Assembly (NCBI GenBank): GCA_019751575.1
Contig: JAIENF010000712.1
Location: 1-5,096, forward strand
From: Burkholderiales bacterium
GTDB taxonomy: Bacteria; Pseudomonadota; Gammaproteobacteria; Burkholderiales; CAIKXV01
Length of the DNA stretch: 5,096 bases
Reading direction: 5' to 3'
Both the position numbers and the translations under genes were made by a program. Every line of letters begins with the position of its first letter. Position 1 is the stretch's first letter. Positions 1 to 5,096 of this stretch are shown here, in pieces. A model generated the notes under the pieces. The model had not been told where the DNA came from and did no database searches. It worked only from the letters and a program-made list of their open reading frames with translations.

Positions 1-860
1 GACGCAGCGGCCGTCGCGCGTGGCGCCGCCGGACTCCGGGCTGCCGCACAGGCCGCGCGCAGGCGCGTCGCGCTGGCCTATGCCATTGCATTCGGGGTGT
101 CGGCTGCCGTCCTCCATGCGCCGCCGATGCAGGCCCTCTGGGCGGAGTCGACCGACGGCCTCGGGCCGCTGCGTGCATTCGTCTGGTGGTTCCCGGCCTG
201 GAGCGCGACGCTGTTCATCGTTGCCGCGTTGCTCGACCTCGACCGTCGACAGACCTTGCTCGCGGTGGCGTGGGCGATCGCCGCGGGCACGGCGGTGTCG
301 ATCCTCGTGCCGGCCGCGACAAGGCTGGCGACGGGTGCCGCGCTGGGCACGGAACTGCTCGCCAATGCTTTCTACTTCATCGTTGCATTTGCCATGAATG
401 CGGCGATCCCCGCCGCGCTGGTCTGGGTCACCGGGCGGCCACGCCTGCGCAACGTGATGCCGCTGGTATTGTTGGTGGTGATGACGCTCTCGCTGGTGGT
501 CGCAGCGGTCTACCACGTGTTCGTGCAGGTGTTCGGCGGCAGCGGGACCGTGGAGTACACACCGGTGAATGCGGCGGCGATGGCGATCGGCCCCTCGGGA
601 TTCGTGCTGCTGCTTGCATTACCCGCCGGGTGGCTGGCCTGGCGCGGGACGGCTGCCCTGGCCGCGAGGTACCGCGCGCGCCGATTCAGCGACATGCAGA
701 TCCTGGCCGATACGTGGTGGGGCGTGATCGCGGCGTTTGGAATCGCCTCTCTGTGGCAGTACGGTGCACTCGTTGCGCTGGGCTTCGCTGCAGCGGCCTG
801 GGCCTGCTATTTCGTGGGTGTCCGCCTGCTCCTGCGCCGGCTGGGCCTGGGCATGCACAG

Positions 861-869
861 CGGGGGCCG
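861..869 (+). other. Frameshift point at a G5 run
   Basis: Frame 1 reads AGC GGG GGC CGT here, while the sensible downstream frame reads CCG TCC CTG from 867. Adding one G to the run (G5 to G6) would give AGC GGG GGG CCG TCC and one continuous protein reading HSGGPSLLLLRVFG. The data therefore fit a single-base deletion in a homopolymer, either real or a sequencing/assembly error. A -1 ribosomal slip would also restore the frame, but the site does not match the usual X XXY YYZ slippery heptamer because a C precedes the G run. Confidence 0.65.
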
Positions 870-1484
870 TCCCTGTTGCTGCTGCGCGTCTTCGGCCACC
901 AGGCCCGTACCGAGCGGCTGTTCGATGCGGTGGCTGCACGCTGGCGATTCACCGGACCTGTCGTGATGATCGCGGGTGCCGACCTCGCCGTGCGTTCGAT
1001 CGATGTCGATGAAGCGCTCGCGTTCGCGCATGGAGAGATCGAAGCCGGCTATGTCGCGGACCGTGCCGGGCTGGAACGGCGCCTGGCGGGGCTGCGCGGG
1101 CAGGTCGATCCGGACGGCCGGTACCGGATCGAGGAATTCTTCTGTTTCGACGATACGTGGCGTGCGACCCTGCAGTCGTTGCTGCTGCATTCCCGCGTGG
1201 TGCTGATGGACTTGCGCGGTTTCGACGATCGCAACACCGGCTGCCTGTTCGAACTCGAGCAGCTGGGGCGCACGGGCCGTCTGCAGCGCTGCGTGTTCGT
1301 CGCGGATGCGTGCACCGACCGCGCACTTGCCGAGCGCACGCTGGCCGGGGGCGCAGGCTCGCGCCTGACGGCACCGGTGCGATGGATCGACCTGCCCATC
1401 GATGCCGGCGTCGGGCTGGAAAGCCTGCGCGCCGCGCTGTTCGAAGTCGCCGCCTCGGCGGGACCTGTGCCGCCTGACCGCTAG
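867..1484 (+). CDS. Frame-3 portion of the same gene: C-terminal alpha/beta (Rossmann-like) domain
   Basis: This is the downstream half of the frameshifted gene, about 205 residues in frame 3. It opens with PSLLLLRVFG (strand-like), then an Arg/Glu-rich helix, then GPVVMIAGADLA. Further on come DPDGRYRIEEFFCFDDTW (ending near 1160), the hydrophobic strand VVLMDLRGF (about 1200-1223), NTGCLFELEQL (about 1230-1262) and a strand CVFVADACTD. The strand-helix alternation suggests a Rossmann-like fold. The order of a VLMD strand, then GC, then FEL on a helix is reminiscent of TIR or deoxyribosyltransferase-like domains, but that is inference by eye. An independent start is unlikely. The only good ATG (966-968) overlaps the frame-1 stop as TGATG and would delete the conserved-looking first 33 residues, and I see no purine-rich ribosome binding site before it. 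It is best read as part of one gene with the membrane half. Confidence 0.6.
   Translation, partial: PSLLLLRVFGHQARTERLFDAVAARWRFTGPVVMIAGADLAVRSIDVDEALAFAHGEIEAGYVADRAGLERRLAGLRGQVDPDGRYRIEEFFCFDDTWRATLQSLLLHSRVVLMDLRGFDDRNTGCLFELEQLGRTGRLQRCVFVADACTDRALAERTLAGGAGSRLTAPVRWIDLPIDAGVGLESLRAALFEVAASAGPVPPDR
1481..1484. other. CTAG shared by two convergent stop codons
   Basis: The plus-strand gene ends with TAG at 1482-1484. The minus-strand TPR/SLOG gene ends with TAG on the complement of 1481-1483. The palindrome CTAG therefore supplies both stops, and the genes overlap by four bases tail to tail. No intergenic space is left for a terminator between them, and I see no strong GC hairpin with a T tract nearby. 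Confidence 0.9.
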
Positions 1485-3484
1485 AGGGTCCGCACGTCGA
1501 TCCAGTGGACCCGGCCGGTGCGGCGCTTCACTTCTTCGTACATGTGCGCGGTGCCGCCAGGGCCGTCGCCACCGCCGCCGTTCCACAAGGTGAAGAAGCG
1601 TACCCGGTCGACACCCCATGCAAGGGCGGTGTTGAGCAGCCACAGGTTGCAGCGTTCGTAGGCATTGGCCTGCACGGGCAGGGGCCCGAGCTCGGCCGGC
1701 ATGATGCGCGGCGCGATCGCGAGCTTCTCCTTCATCGCGAAGTATCTGTCGCGCCAGGCCTCGCCGCCCCTGACCGGCAGCACGGAGCGCTCGATGAACT
1801 CCGGCTCGGGGAAGGGCAGCATCAGCTGGCAGCGCACGCCTCGCGCCTGGCATGCCTCCAGGAACAGCAGGTCGCCACCCGCGGCGCCCTGGCAGAGGGC
1901 CAGGTCGCCCGGGCCGGCACCGCTCTGGTCCAGCGCCGCGGCCAGCCTCGAAGCGCCTGCCGCCACCTTGTCGTCGGGGAATCGGGGCTCCGGCCGGGTG
2001 TCCGCATCCGTCATGTGGCCGCTGAACAGGAGTACCTGGCGCGGACGGAACGGCGGTGCCGCCCGCGCGATCTCGCGGTCCACGATGGACAGCGCGGTCG
2101 CTGTCTCGTGCGGACGGAACCCCAGGTCGCGCAGCACGGCGAGGGTGCGCCGCGAAGAATCGAGCGCGAACCAGTCGCGGTCCGCCACCGCCACTGCCGC
2201 GCTCCATGCACTCTTCGACTGCTCGGCGTCGAAGCAGAGCAGGCAGAGCTCGGCGTAGCTCGCACGCGCGGCGTAGTCGCGCGAGTTGCGCTGGCGCGCG
2301 CTGAGGCATGCCCAGTGCACGCCGCCCAGCACCTGTTCGATCAACGAGGGATCGGCGCGCCCGGTCAGGTGCACGTGCAGGGTCGCAAGCGTCAGCCAGT
2401 GGATGCCTGCGTAGTAGTTCGCCGGCTGCAGGGTGAACGCAGTGCGGAATGGCTCGACGGCCTGCAAAAGGCCGGCCTCTTCATCGGCCGCGGCCTGTCG
2501 CAGTGGGGTCTCGGGCAGGTGGCCAGGCACGCTGGGCGGAAGCGCGGTAGCCGGCTCGCTGTCCTCTGCCGGTTCGCCGCGCCAGCGCTGGATCCAGCTC
2601 TGCATCTCGATCCGCCCGGCCAGGGTGCAGATGTCGGCATCCTGCGGAAAGGCCTGCTCGAGCTGCTGCACGGATTCGCGCGCCTCCTCGAAGCGACCCA
2701 GGCGCGCCAGGCACAGCGCGCGCCGGATCCGCGCCGGACGGTCGCAGTCGTCGATGGCCAGCGCCGCGTCGAGCTGCTCGAGCGCGAAGTCGAACTGGCG
2801 AAGCTTCATCAGGCTTTCGGCGGCCGCGCGACGTGCCTCGAGGGCGAGCGCCCGGGTCGGTGTCTCCGTCGCCAGCACCAGGATGTCCCCGGGCCGGTTC
2901 TTCTGGCGCGCGACCTCGAGCCGTCCGCACCAGGCTTCATAGGCACGGCTGAACTCGTTGTCGCCCTTGAGCAGCAACTCGCGCCACTCGGGTTCGCGCA
3001 GGTGGTCGAGCAGCGTGTAGACCGGACTCACCTTGCGCGCGCTGCCGGCGGCCAGGGTGTCCCGCGCCATCGTTGCCAACCGCTCGCGGTCGGCGTCGAG
3101 CGTCGTCGGATCGGGCGCGCCATTCCTGATCGAGTAGCGCAGCTTTCGGTCGGTATAGAGATCGAACGGCTGGTTCGCACGCGGTCCCTGGATCAGCACC
3201 ACGCCGCGTGCCCGCAGCGCGTGGCGCACGCCCAGTTCGTACCAGACGTTCGGGTTGTCCAGCGTAAGGTCGGCGAGCACCAGGTCGGCGACGAGCAGTT
3301 CCTGGAACATGTCGGTGCGGATGTCGCCGGCCCGGGTTTCCTCGTCGGCGCGGAACACCGTGCAGCCGGCCTGCTCGAGCGCCGGGCGAATCAGCACCTC
3401 GAACACGGCGTTGAAATCGATCGGGGTCCCGTCATGGCCGGGCTTCGTTCCAAAAGGCATCGCGATGAATGCATGGGGTTTCAT
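1481..3484 (-). CDS. NDT/TIR-like domain + tetratricopeptide (TRAFs-binding/TPR-S type) + SLOG-like domain protein
   Basis: This is a 667-residue soluble protein with three visible parts. Residues 3-100 look like the Rossmannoid fold of nucleoside deoxyribosyltransferase/TIR-like domains. They show AFIAMPFG at 5-12, VADLVLADLTLDNPNV at 65-80 and WYELG at 81-85, so Glu83 is the candidate catalytic residue. Residues about 155-475 are helical. Two clear TPR units lie near 217-280 (KLRQFDFALEQLDAALAID, then RLGRFEEARESVQQLEQAF), a Pro/Glu-rich linker lies at 303-334, and a further TPR-like unit with NYYAGIHWLTL lies near 338-368. This matches what is usually called a TRAFs-binding or TPR-S region. 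Residues 482-667 look SLOG-like: VLLFSGHM (484-491), then LALCQGAAGGDLLFLEAC (528-545) and LMLPFPEPEF (554-563). There is no signal peptide or membrane segment. It is downstream gene of the TIR operon. The ATG lies one base after the TIR stop, so translation is probably coupled. It probably senses a nucleotide through SLOG and acts through the N-terminal domain; this is inferred from domain families. Confidence 0.88.
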   Translation of the reverse strand: MKPHAFIAMPFGTKPGHDGTPIDFNAVFEVLIRPALEQAGCTVFRADEETRAGDIRTDMFQELLVADLVLADLTLDNPNVWYELGVRHALRARGVVLIQGPRANQPFDLYTDRKLRYSIRNGAPDPTTLDADRERLATMARDTLAAGSARKVSPVYTLLDHLREPEWRELLLKGDNEFSRAYEAWCGRLEVARQKNRPGDILVLATETPTRALALEARRAAAESLMKLRQFDFALEQLDAALAIDDCDRPARIRRALCLARLGRFEEARESVQQLEQAFPQDADICTLAGRIEMQSWIQRWRGEPAEDSEPATALPPSVPGHLPETPLRQAAADEEAGLLQAVEPFRTAFTLQPANYYAGIHWLTLATLHVHLTGRADPSLIEQVLGGVHWACLSARQRNSRDYAARASYAELCLLCFDAEQSKSAWSAAVAVADRDWFALDSSRRTLAVLRDLGFRPHETATALSIVDREIARAAPPFRPRQVLLFSGHMTDADTRPEPRFPDDKVAAGASRLAAALDQSGAGPGDLALCQGAAGGDLLFLEACQARGVRCQLMLPFPEPEFIERSVLPVRGGEAWRDRYFAMKEKLAIAPRIMPAELGPLPVQANAYERCNLWLLNTALAWGVDRVRFFTLWNGGGGDGPGGTAHMYEEVKRRTGRVHWIDVRTL

Positions 3485-3485
3485 G

Positions 3486-4394
3486 TCAGCGCCTCGCAAG
3501 GACGACCGGTTCGAAGCGCTCCCCGTCGGGATCCCGGTCCGGGACGCGCAGCCTGCCGGCCAGGGTCCGGCCGTCGGAGGACAGGCGGAAAGTGCCGGTC
3601 TGCGGCGGCATGCGGTCGAACACCGATTCGAGCGACACGCGTATGGCGTCGTCCTCGATCCTGCCGGTTCCGCGCTTCCACACCTGCCGCGACTGGTAAT
3701 GCGTCTCTTCGATGCGCAGCCGGCGCCCGTCCTGCGACACCGTCCAGAAGCTGCCTGTGGGTAGTTCCCAGCGCCCGGCGAGGTCCGGCACGCGGTTCGC
3801 GCGGTAGTAGAGCGCGCCCCCGACGAGCGCGACGGCGCCCAGGCCGACCGCGGCATGGAGCAGCGAGCGTCGGCGGACGGGGGCGGGGGCGGAGGCGGGG
3901 ACGGCGGACGGCGTGGCGGGCAGTACACCGCATCGCCGGAGGGCGTCGACCAGCCGGTCGATGTCGTGCGGCCACCGACTGTCGGACAGCTCGAGTGCCT
4001 GCTGCCGTGCCAGGCGCTGCAGGTCAGGCGGCAGGTCGGCCGGGCCGGGCATCTTCGCATCCTCGACCAGCAGCGGCAGGACCGTCTTTCCGGTCGCGAG
4101 CGCGGTTGCCACTTCGAGACGCACGAAATCGTCCGTACGGTCGAGCAACCGTGTCCCGGCCGCATCGCGTGCGTCCAGCCAGCCATCGCCGATCAGCACC
4201 AGTACCACGGTAGAGGCGGCAATCGCCGTGTCGATCGATGCCGCGAAATCCGTCCCCGGCATGATCGTGTCCACGTCGTGGAACACGCTGCCGGTGCCGA
4301 AGCGGGCTTCCAGCGCGTCCGAAAGCCGGCCGGCATGCCCCCCGGTGTCCGCGCGCCGATAGCTCAGGAACAGGGCGCAGCGCGGATCGGGCAT
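3486..4394 (-). CDS. Membrane-anchored TIR domain protein with C-terminal beta-rich extracytoplasmic domain
   Basis: This is a 302-residue protein. Residues 5-155 are a bacterial TIR domain: LFLSYRRADT at 8-17, VFHDVDTIMPGTDF at 37-50, VVLVLIGDGWL at 63-73, DDFVRLEVATAL at 88-99, and VLPLLVEDAKMP at 105-116. Glu94 sits where the NADase glutamate of SARM1-type TIR domains is found, so the enzyme may cleave NAD; this is inferred from alignment by eye. A Pro/Ala linker (about 158-173) leads to RRR (174-176) and one hydrophobic helix (about 178-196). The positive-inside rule puts the TIR domain in the cytoplasm and residues 203-302 outside it. That tail (DLAGRWELPTGSFWTVSQDG, then alternating strands) resembles a small lipocalin-like beta domain. 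I chose the ATG at 4394 because GAAGGA stands 9 bases upstream and because the extra 40 codons of the longer frame are not TIR-like. It is the first gene of an operon with the TPR/SLOG gene, whose start follows its TGA by one base. Confidence 0.9.
   Translation of the reverse strand: MPDPRCALFLSYRRADTGGHAGRLSDALEARFGTGSVFHDVDTIMPGTDFAASIDTAIAASTVVLVLIGDGWLDARDAAGTRLLDRTDDFVRLEVATALATGKTVLPLLVEDAKMPGPADLPPDLQRLARQQALELSDSRWPHDIDRLVDALRRCGVLPATPSAVPASAPAPVRRRSLLHAAVGLGAVALVGGALYYRANRVPDLAGRWELPTGSFWTVSQDGRRLRIEETHYQSRQVWKRGTGRIEDDAIRVSLESVFDRMPPQTGTFRLSSDGRTLAGRLRVPDRDPDGERFEPVVLARR
3492..3495 (-). promoter_or_regulatory. Ribosome binding site of the TPR/SLOG gene, inside the end of the TIR gene
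   Basis: On the minus strand, GAGG lies 7 bases before the ATG at 3484-3482, inside the last codons of the TIR gene. The junction reads TGA-C-ATG. The placement supports 3484 as the start and re-initiation by ribosomes finishing the TIR gene. It also argues against longer in-frame starts upstream, which would overlap the TIR gene extensively. Confidence 0.55.
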
Positions 4395-4403
4395 CAGCCG
4401 GCG

Positions 4404-4409
4404 TCCTTC
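4404..4409 (-). promoter_or_regulatory. Ribosome binding site of the TIR gene
   Basis: GAAGGA on the minus strand, 9 bases before the ATG at 4394-4392. It decides between this start and the longer frame reaching 4514, which has no comparable motif that I noticed and an N-terminal extension without domain character. Confidence 0.65.
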
Positions 4410-4561
4410 GGCATGCGTGCATTCGCCGGACGCTCTGCCGACCGATCCGACGTTTGCCCGAGTTCGACTGGCATTGCTGTCTCCGATGGGGGTTCGCGCC
4501 GCGAGGCAGCGCACGAGGCTTCCACGTGGTCAGGTCATGTGCCACCCTCGCCGACGGGGAC

Positions 4562-4586
4562 TGACCGGTAGACTTTACCCCGGTCA
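4562..4586. promoter_or_regulatory. Inverted repeat TGACCGG-N11-CCGGTCA, possible operator or leader hairpin
   Basis: The arms at 4562-4568 and 4580-4586 are perfect 7-base inverted copies around an 11-base centre that contains the -10-like TAGACT. GGTA (4567-4570) and TACC (4576-4579) can also pair inside it. The repeat ends 17 bases before the peroxidase ATG and 5 bases before its ribosome binding site. It could bind a dimeric regulator over the promoter or form a hairpin in the mRNA leader. It has no T tract, so it is not a typical terminator. The inverted repeat is seen in the sequence; its role is inferred. Confidence 0.4.
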
Positions 4587-4591
4587 TCGTC

Positions 4592-4596
4592 GGGAG
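4592..4596 (+). promoter_or_regulatory. Ribosome binding site of the glutathione peroxidase gene
   Basis: GGGAG stands 7 bases before the ATG at 4604-4606 and supports that start, which in turn includes a complete signal peptide in the protein. Confidence 0.55.
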
Positions 4597-4603
4597 TGTA
4601 GGC

Positions 4604-5096
4604 ATGGGCAAGGAAGGAAATGCCGCGGGGCCGTGGCGGACGGCGACGAGGCGGGCTGCGGCAGGGTTGGCGGCTGCAGGCATCGCGGGGGCCTTGTCCG
4701 CCGGCGCGGCCCCGCCGTCTTGGGCGGCAGCTTCGCCCGGGGCTTCGAGCCCGGTGGCGCCGTCGGTGAAGGCCTGTCCGTCATTGCTCGACCATGTCTT
4801 TCCGGACCTGATCACCGGCAAGCCGGTGTCGATGTGCCAGTTCCGCGGCAAGGTCCTGCTGGTGGTCAACACGGCCAGCGAATGCGGCTTCACGCCGCAG
4901 TACGAGCAACTGGAGGCGATGCATCGCAAGCTCTCGCCGCGAGGGCTGGTGATCGTCGGGTTTCCCTCCAACGATTTCCAGCAGGAACGCGGCAGCAGCC
5001 GGGAGATCGCCGAGTTCTGCAAGCTCAATTACGGTGTTTCCTTCCCGATGTTCGAACCGTCCGGGGTCTCCGGTCGGCGGGCCAACCCGTTCTACG
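4604..5096 (+). CDS. Exported glutathione peroxidase family protein (thiol peroxidase type), 3' end outside window
   Basis: The window holds 164 codons with no stop. The N-terminus has basic residues including a twin arginine (TRR, 15-17), then a hydrophobic Ala/Gly-rich stretch (about 18-35) and likely signal peptidase sites near AGA-A (33-36) or further on, so the enzyme should act in the periplasm. TRRAAAG is only a weak Tat match. The glutathione peroxidase core follows: VVNTASECGFTPQYEQLE at 87-104 with Cys94 as the peroxidatic residue, GFPSNDF at 119-125, QQERGSSREIAEFC at 126-139 and NYGVSFPMF at 142-150. Glu128 sits in the usual QE motif. The position that is normally Gln in GFPCNQF is Asp124 here, a variant I associate with some bacterial members. 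Cys139 is a possible resolving cysteine, placed as in BtuE of E. coli; such Cys enzymes usually draw on thioredoxin rather than glutathione. It reduces hydrogen and lipid peroxides. It is divergent from the TIR operon and probably functionally separate. Confidence 0.92.
   Translation, partial: MGKEGNAAGPWRTATRRAAAGLAAAGIAGALSAGAAPPSWAAASPGASSPVAPSVKACPSLLDHVFPDLITGKPVSMCQFRGKVLLVVNTASECGFTPQYEQLEAMHRKLSPRGLVIVGFPSNDFQQERGSSREIAEFCKLNYGVSFPMFEPSGVSGRRANPFY

Larger units (their letters stand above)
1..1484 (+). pseudogene. Polytopic membrane protein with C-terminal soluble domain, frameshifted; 5' end outside window
   Basis: Frame 1 is open from the first base to a TGA at 964-966, so the gene starts upstream of the window. 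Its first 289 visible residues hold about seven or eight hydrophobic segments, near residues 23-42, 58-78, 84-106, 118-144, 151-178, 192-214 and a long one or two at 237-277. Arg-rich loops lie between some of them (for example RYRARR near 223-228). After the G run at 862-866, frame 1 turns into implausible protein (a CCCC run, then Pro/Ser/Arg), while frame 3 picks up a well-ordered soluble domain that ends at the TAG 1482-1484. Joined there, the visible protein is about 494 residues: a membrane half followed by a cytoplasmic alpha/beta half. From memory, the soluble half resembles a recurring family of uncharacterised proteobacterial membrane proteins. I cannot name a function. Either the gene is broken, or the break is a sequencing error or a recoding site. 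Confidence is high for coding and lower for loss of function. Confidence 0.72.
4395..4603. other. Divergent intergenic region between the TIR operon and the peroxidase gene
   Basis: These 209 bases separate two genes read away from each other, so the region should hold both promoters. I find a ribosome binding site at each edge and several GGTCA/TGACC pentamers between 4528 and 4586. A weak -10-like TAGACT lies at 4569-4574 on the plus strand. No -35 box stands at the expected distance upstream of it, so I do not call a promoter. On the minus strand I see no convincing sigma-70 pair. Confidence 0.6.

Noticed and set aside
964..968. TGATG overlap read as a coupled pair of separate genes
   Set aside because: Starting at 966 would discard frame-3 sequence from 867 that continues the same soluble domain, while frame 1 over that interval looks non-coding. 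No ribosome binding site is evident.
1461..1491. GGACC ... GGTCC as a transcription terminator stem between the convergent genes
   Set aside because: Only five base pairs around a 21-base loop and no T tract on either strand.
807..2309. A 500-codon minus-strand open frame crossing the convergent junction
   Set aside because: Arg/Pro/Ala-rich translation with no recognisable motif; it is a shadow of genes on both strands.
3876..3912. G-rich run (G5-C-G5 and others) as a possible quadruplex or repeat element
   Set aside because: It has only three runs of three or more Gs and is explained by the Pro/Ala linker codons of the TIR gene on the other strand.
3485..4186. Upstream extension of the TPR/SLOG gene to a 901-residue protein
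   Set aside because: The added part would run out of frame through most of the TIR gene and reads as low-quality sequence, while the ATG at 3484 has a GAGG site and begins directly at the domain.
1505..4213. A 902-codon open frame on the plus strand opposite the TIR and TPR/SLOG genes
   Set aside because: Its translation has no domain character, and it lies exactly antisense to two well-supported genes. Long antisense open frames are expected at this GC content.
4395..4514. A 40-codon longer start for the TIR gene
   Set aside because: The extension has no TIR, signal peptide or membrane character, and GAAGGA sits correctly before the ATG at 4394.

Overview
This is a GC-rich window with the codon use of a high-GC proteobacterium. 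The exported glutathione peroxidase family protein and the types of signalling protein present would fit Xanthomonadales or Burkholderiales. That placement is a guess from composition and gene content, because no taxonomic marker gene is present.

Layout. (1) Positions 1-1484, plus strand: the 3' part of a gene for a polytopic membrane protein with a soluble C-terminal alpha/beta domain. Its start lies outside the window. The reading frame breaks at a G run at 862-866, so the membrane half (frame 1, stop at 966) and the soluble half (frame 3, stop at 1484) are no longer in one frame. (2) Positions 1481-4394, minus strand: a tight two-gene operon. The first gene (4394-3486) encodes a 302-residue TIR-domain protein with one transmembrane helix and a small beta-rich domain on the far side of the membrane. 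The second gene (3484-1481) starts one base after that stop. It encodes a 667-residue protein with an N-terminal deoxyribosyltransferase/TIR-like domain, a tetratricopeptide middle and a C-terminal SLOG-like domain. (3) Positions 4395-4603: a 209-base divergent intergenic region with a ribosome binding site for each flanking gene and a perfect 7-bp inverted repeat next to the plus-strand gene. (4) Positions 4604-5096, plus strand: the first 164 codons of a glutathione peroxidase family protein with a signal peptide, cut by the window end.

How the genes may work together. TIR domains of this class can be NAD-consuming enzymes, and SLOG domains are known to bind nucleotide ligands. In Thoeris, a TIR protein makes a signal that is sensed by the SLOG domain of a second protein. 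The operon here has the same two ingredients, with the SLOG joined through a TPR scaffold to a possible second nucleotide-cleaving domain. A Thoeris-like sensor/effector pair is therefore a reasonable hypothesis, but nothing in the sequence proves an immune role. The frameshifted membrane gene converges on this operon, the two sharing a CTAG at their stops, and it may or may not belong to the same system. The glutathione peroxidase gene is probably an independent neighbour dealing with peroxides in the cell envelope.

I see no tRNA, rRNA, insertion sequence, CRISPR array or attachment site.
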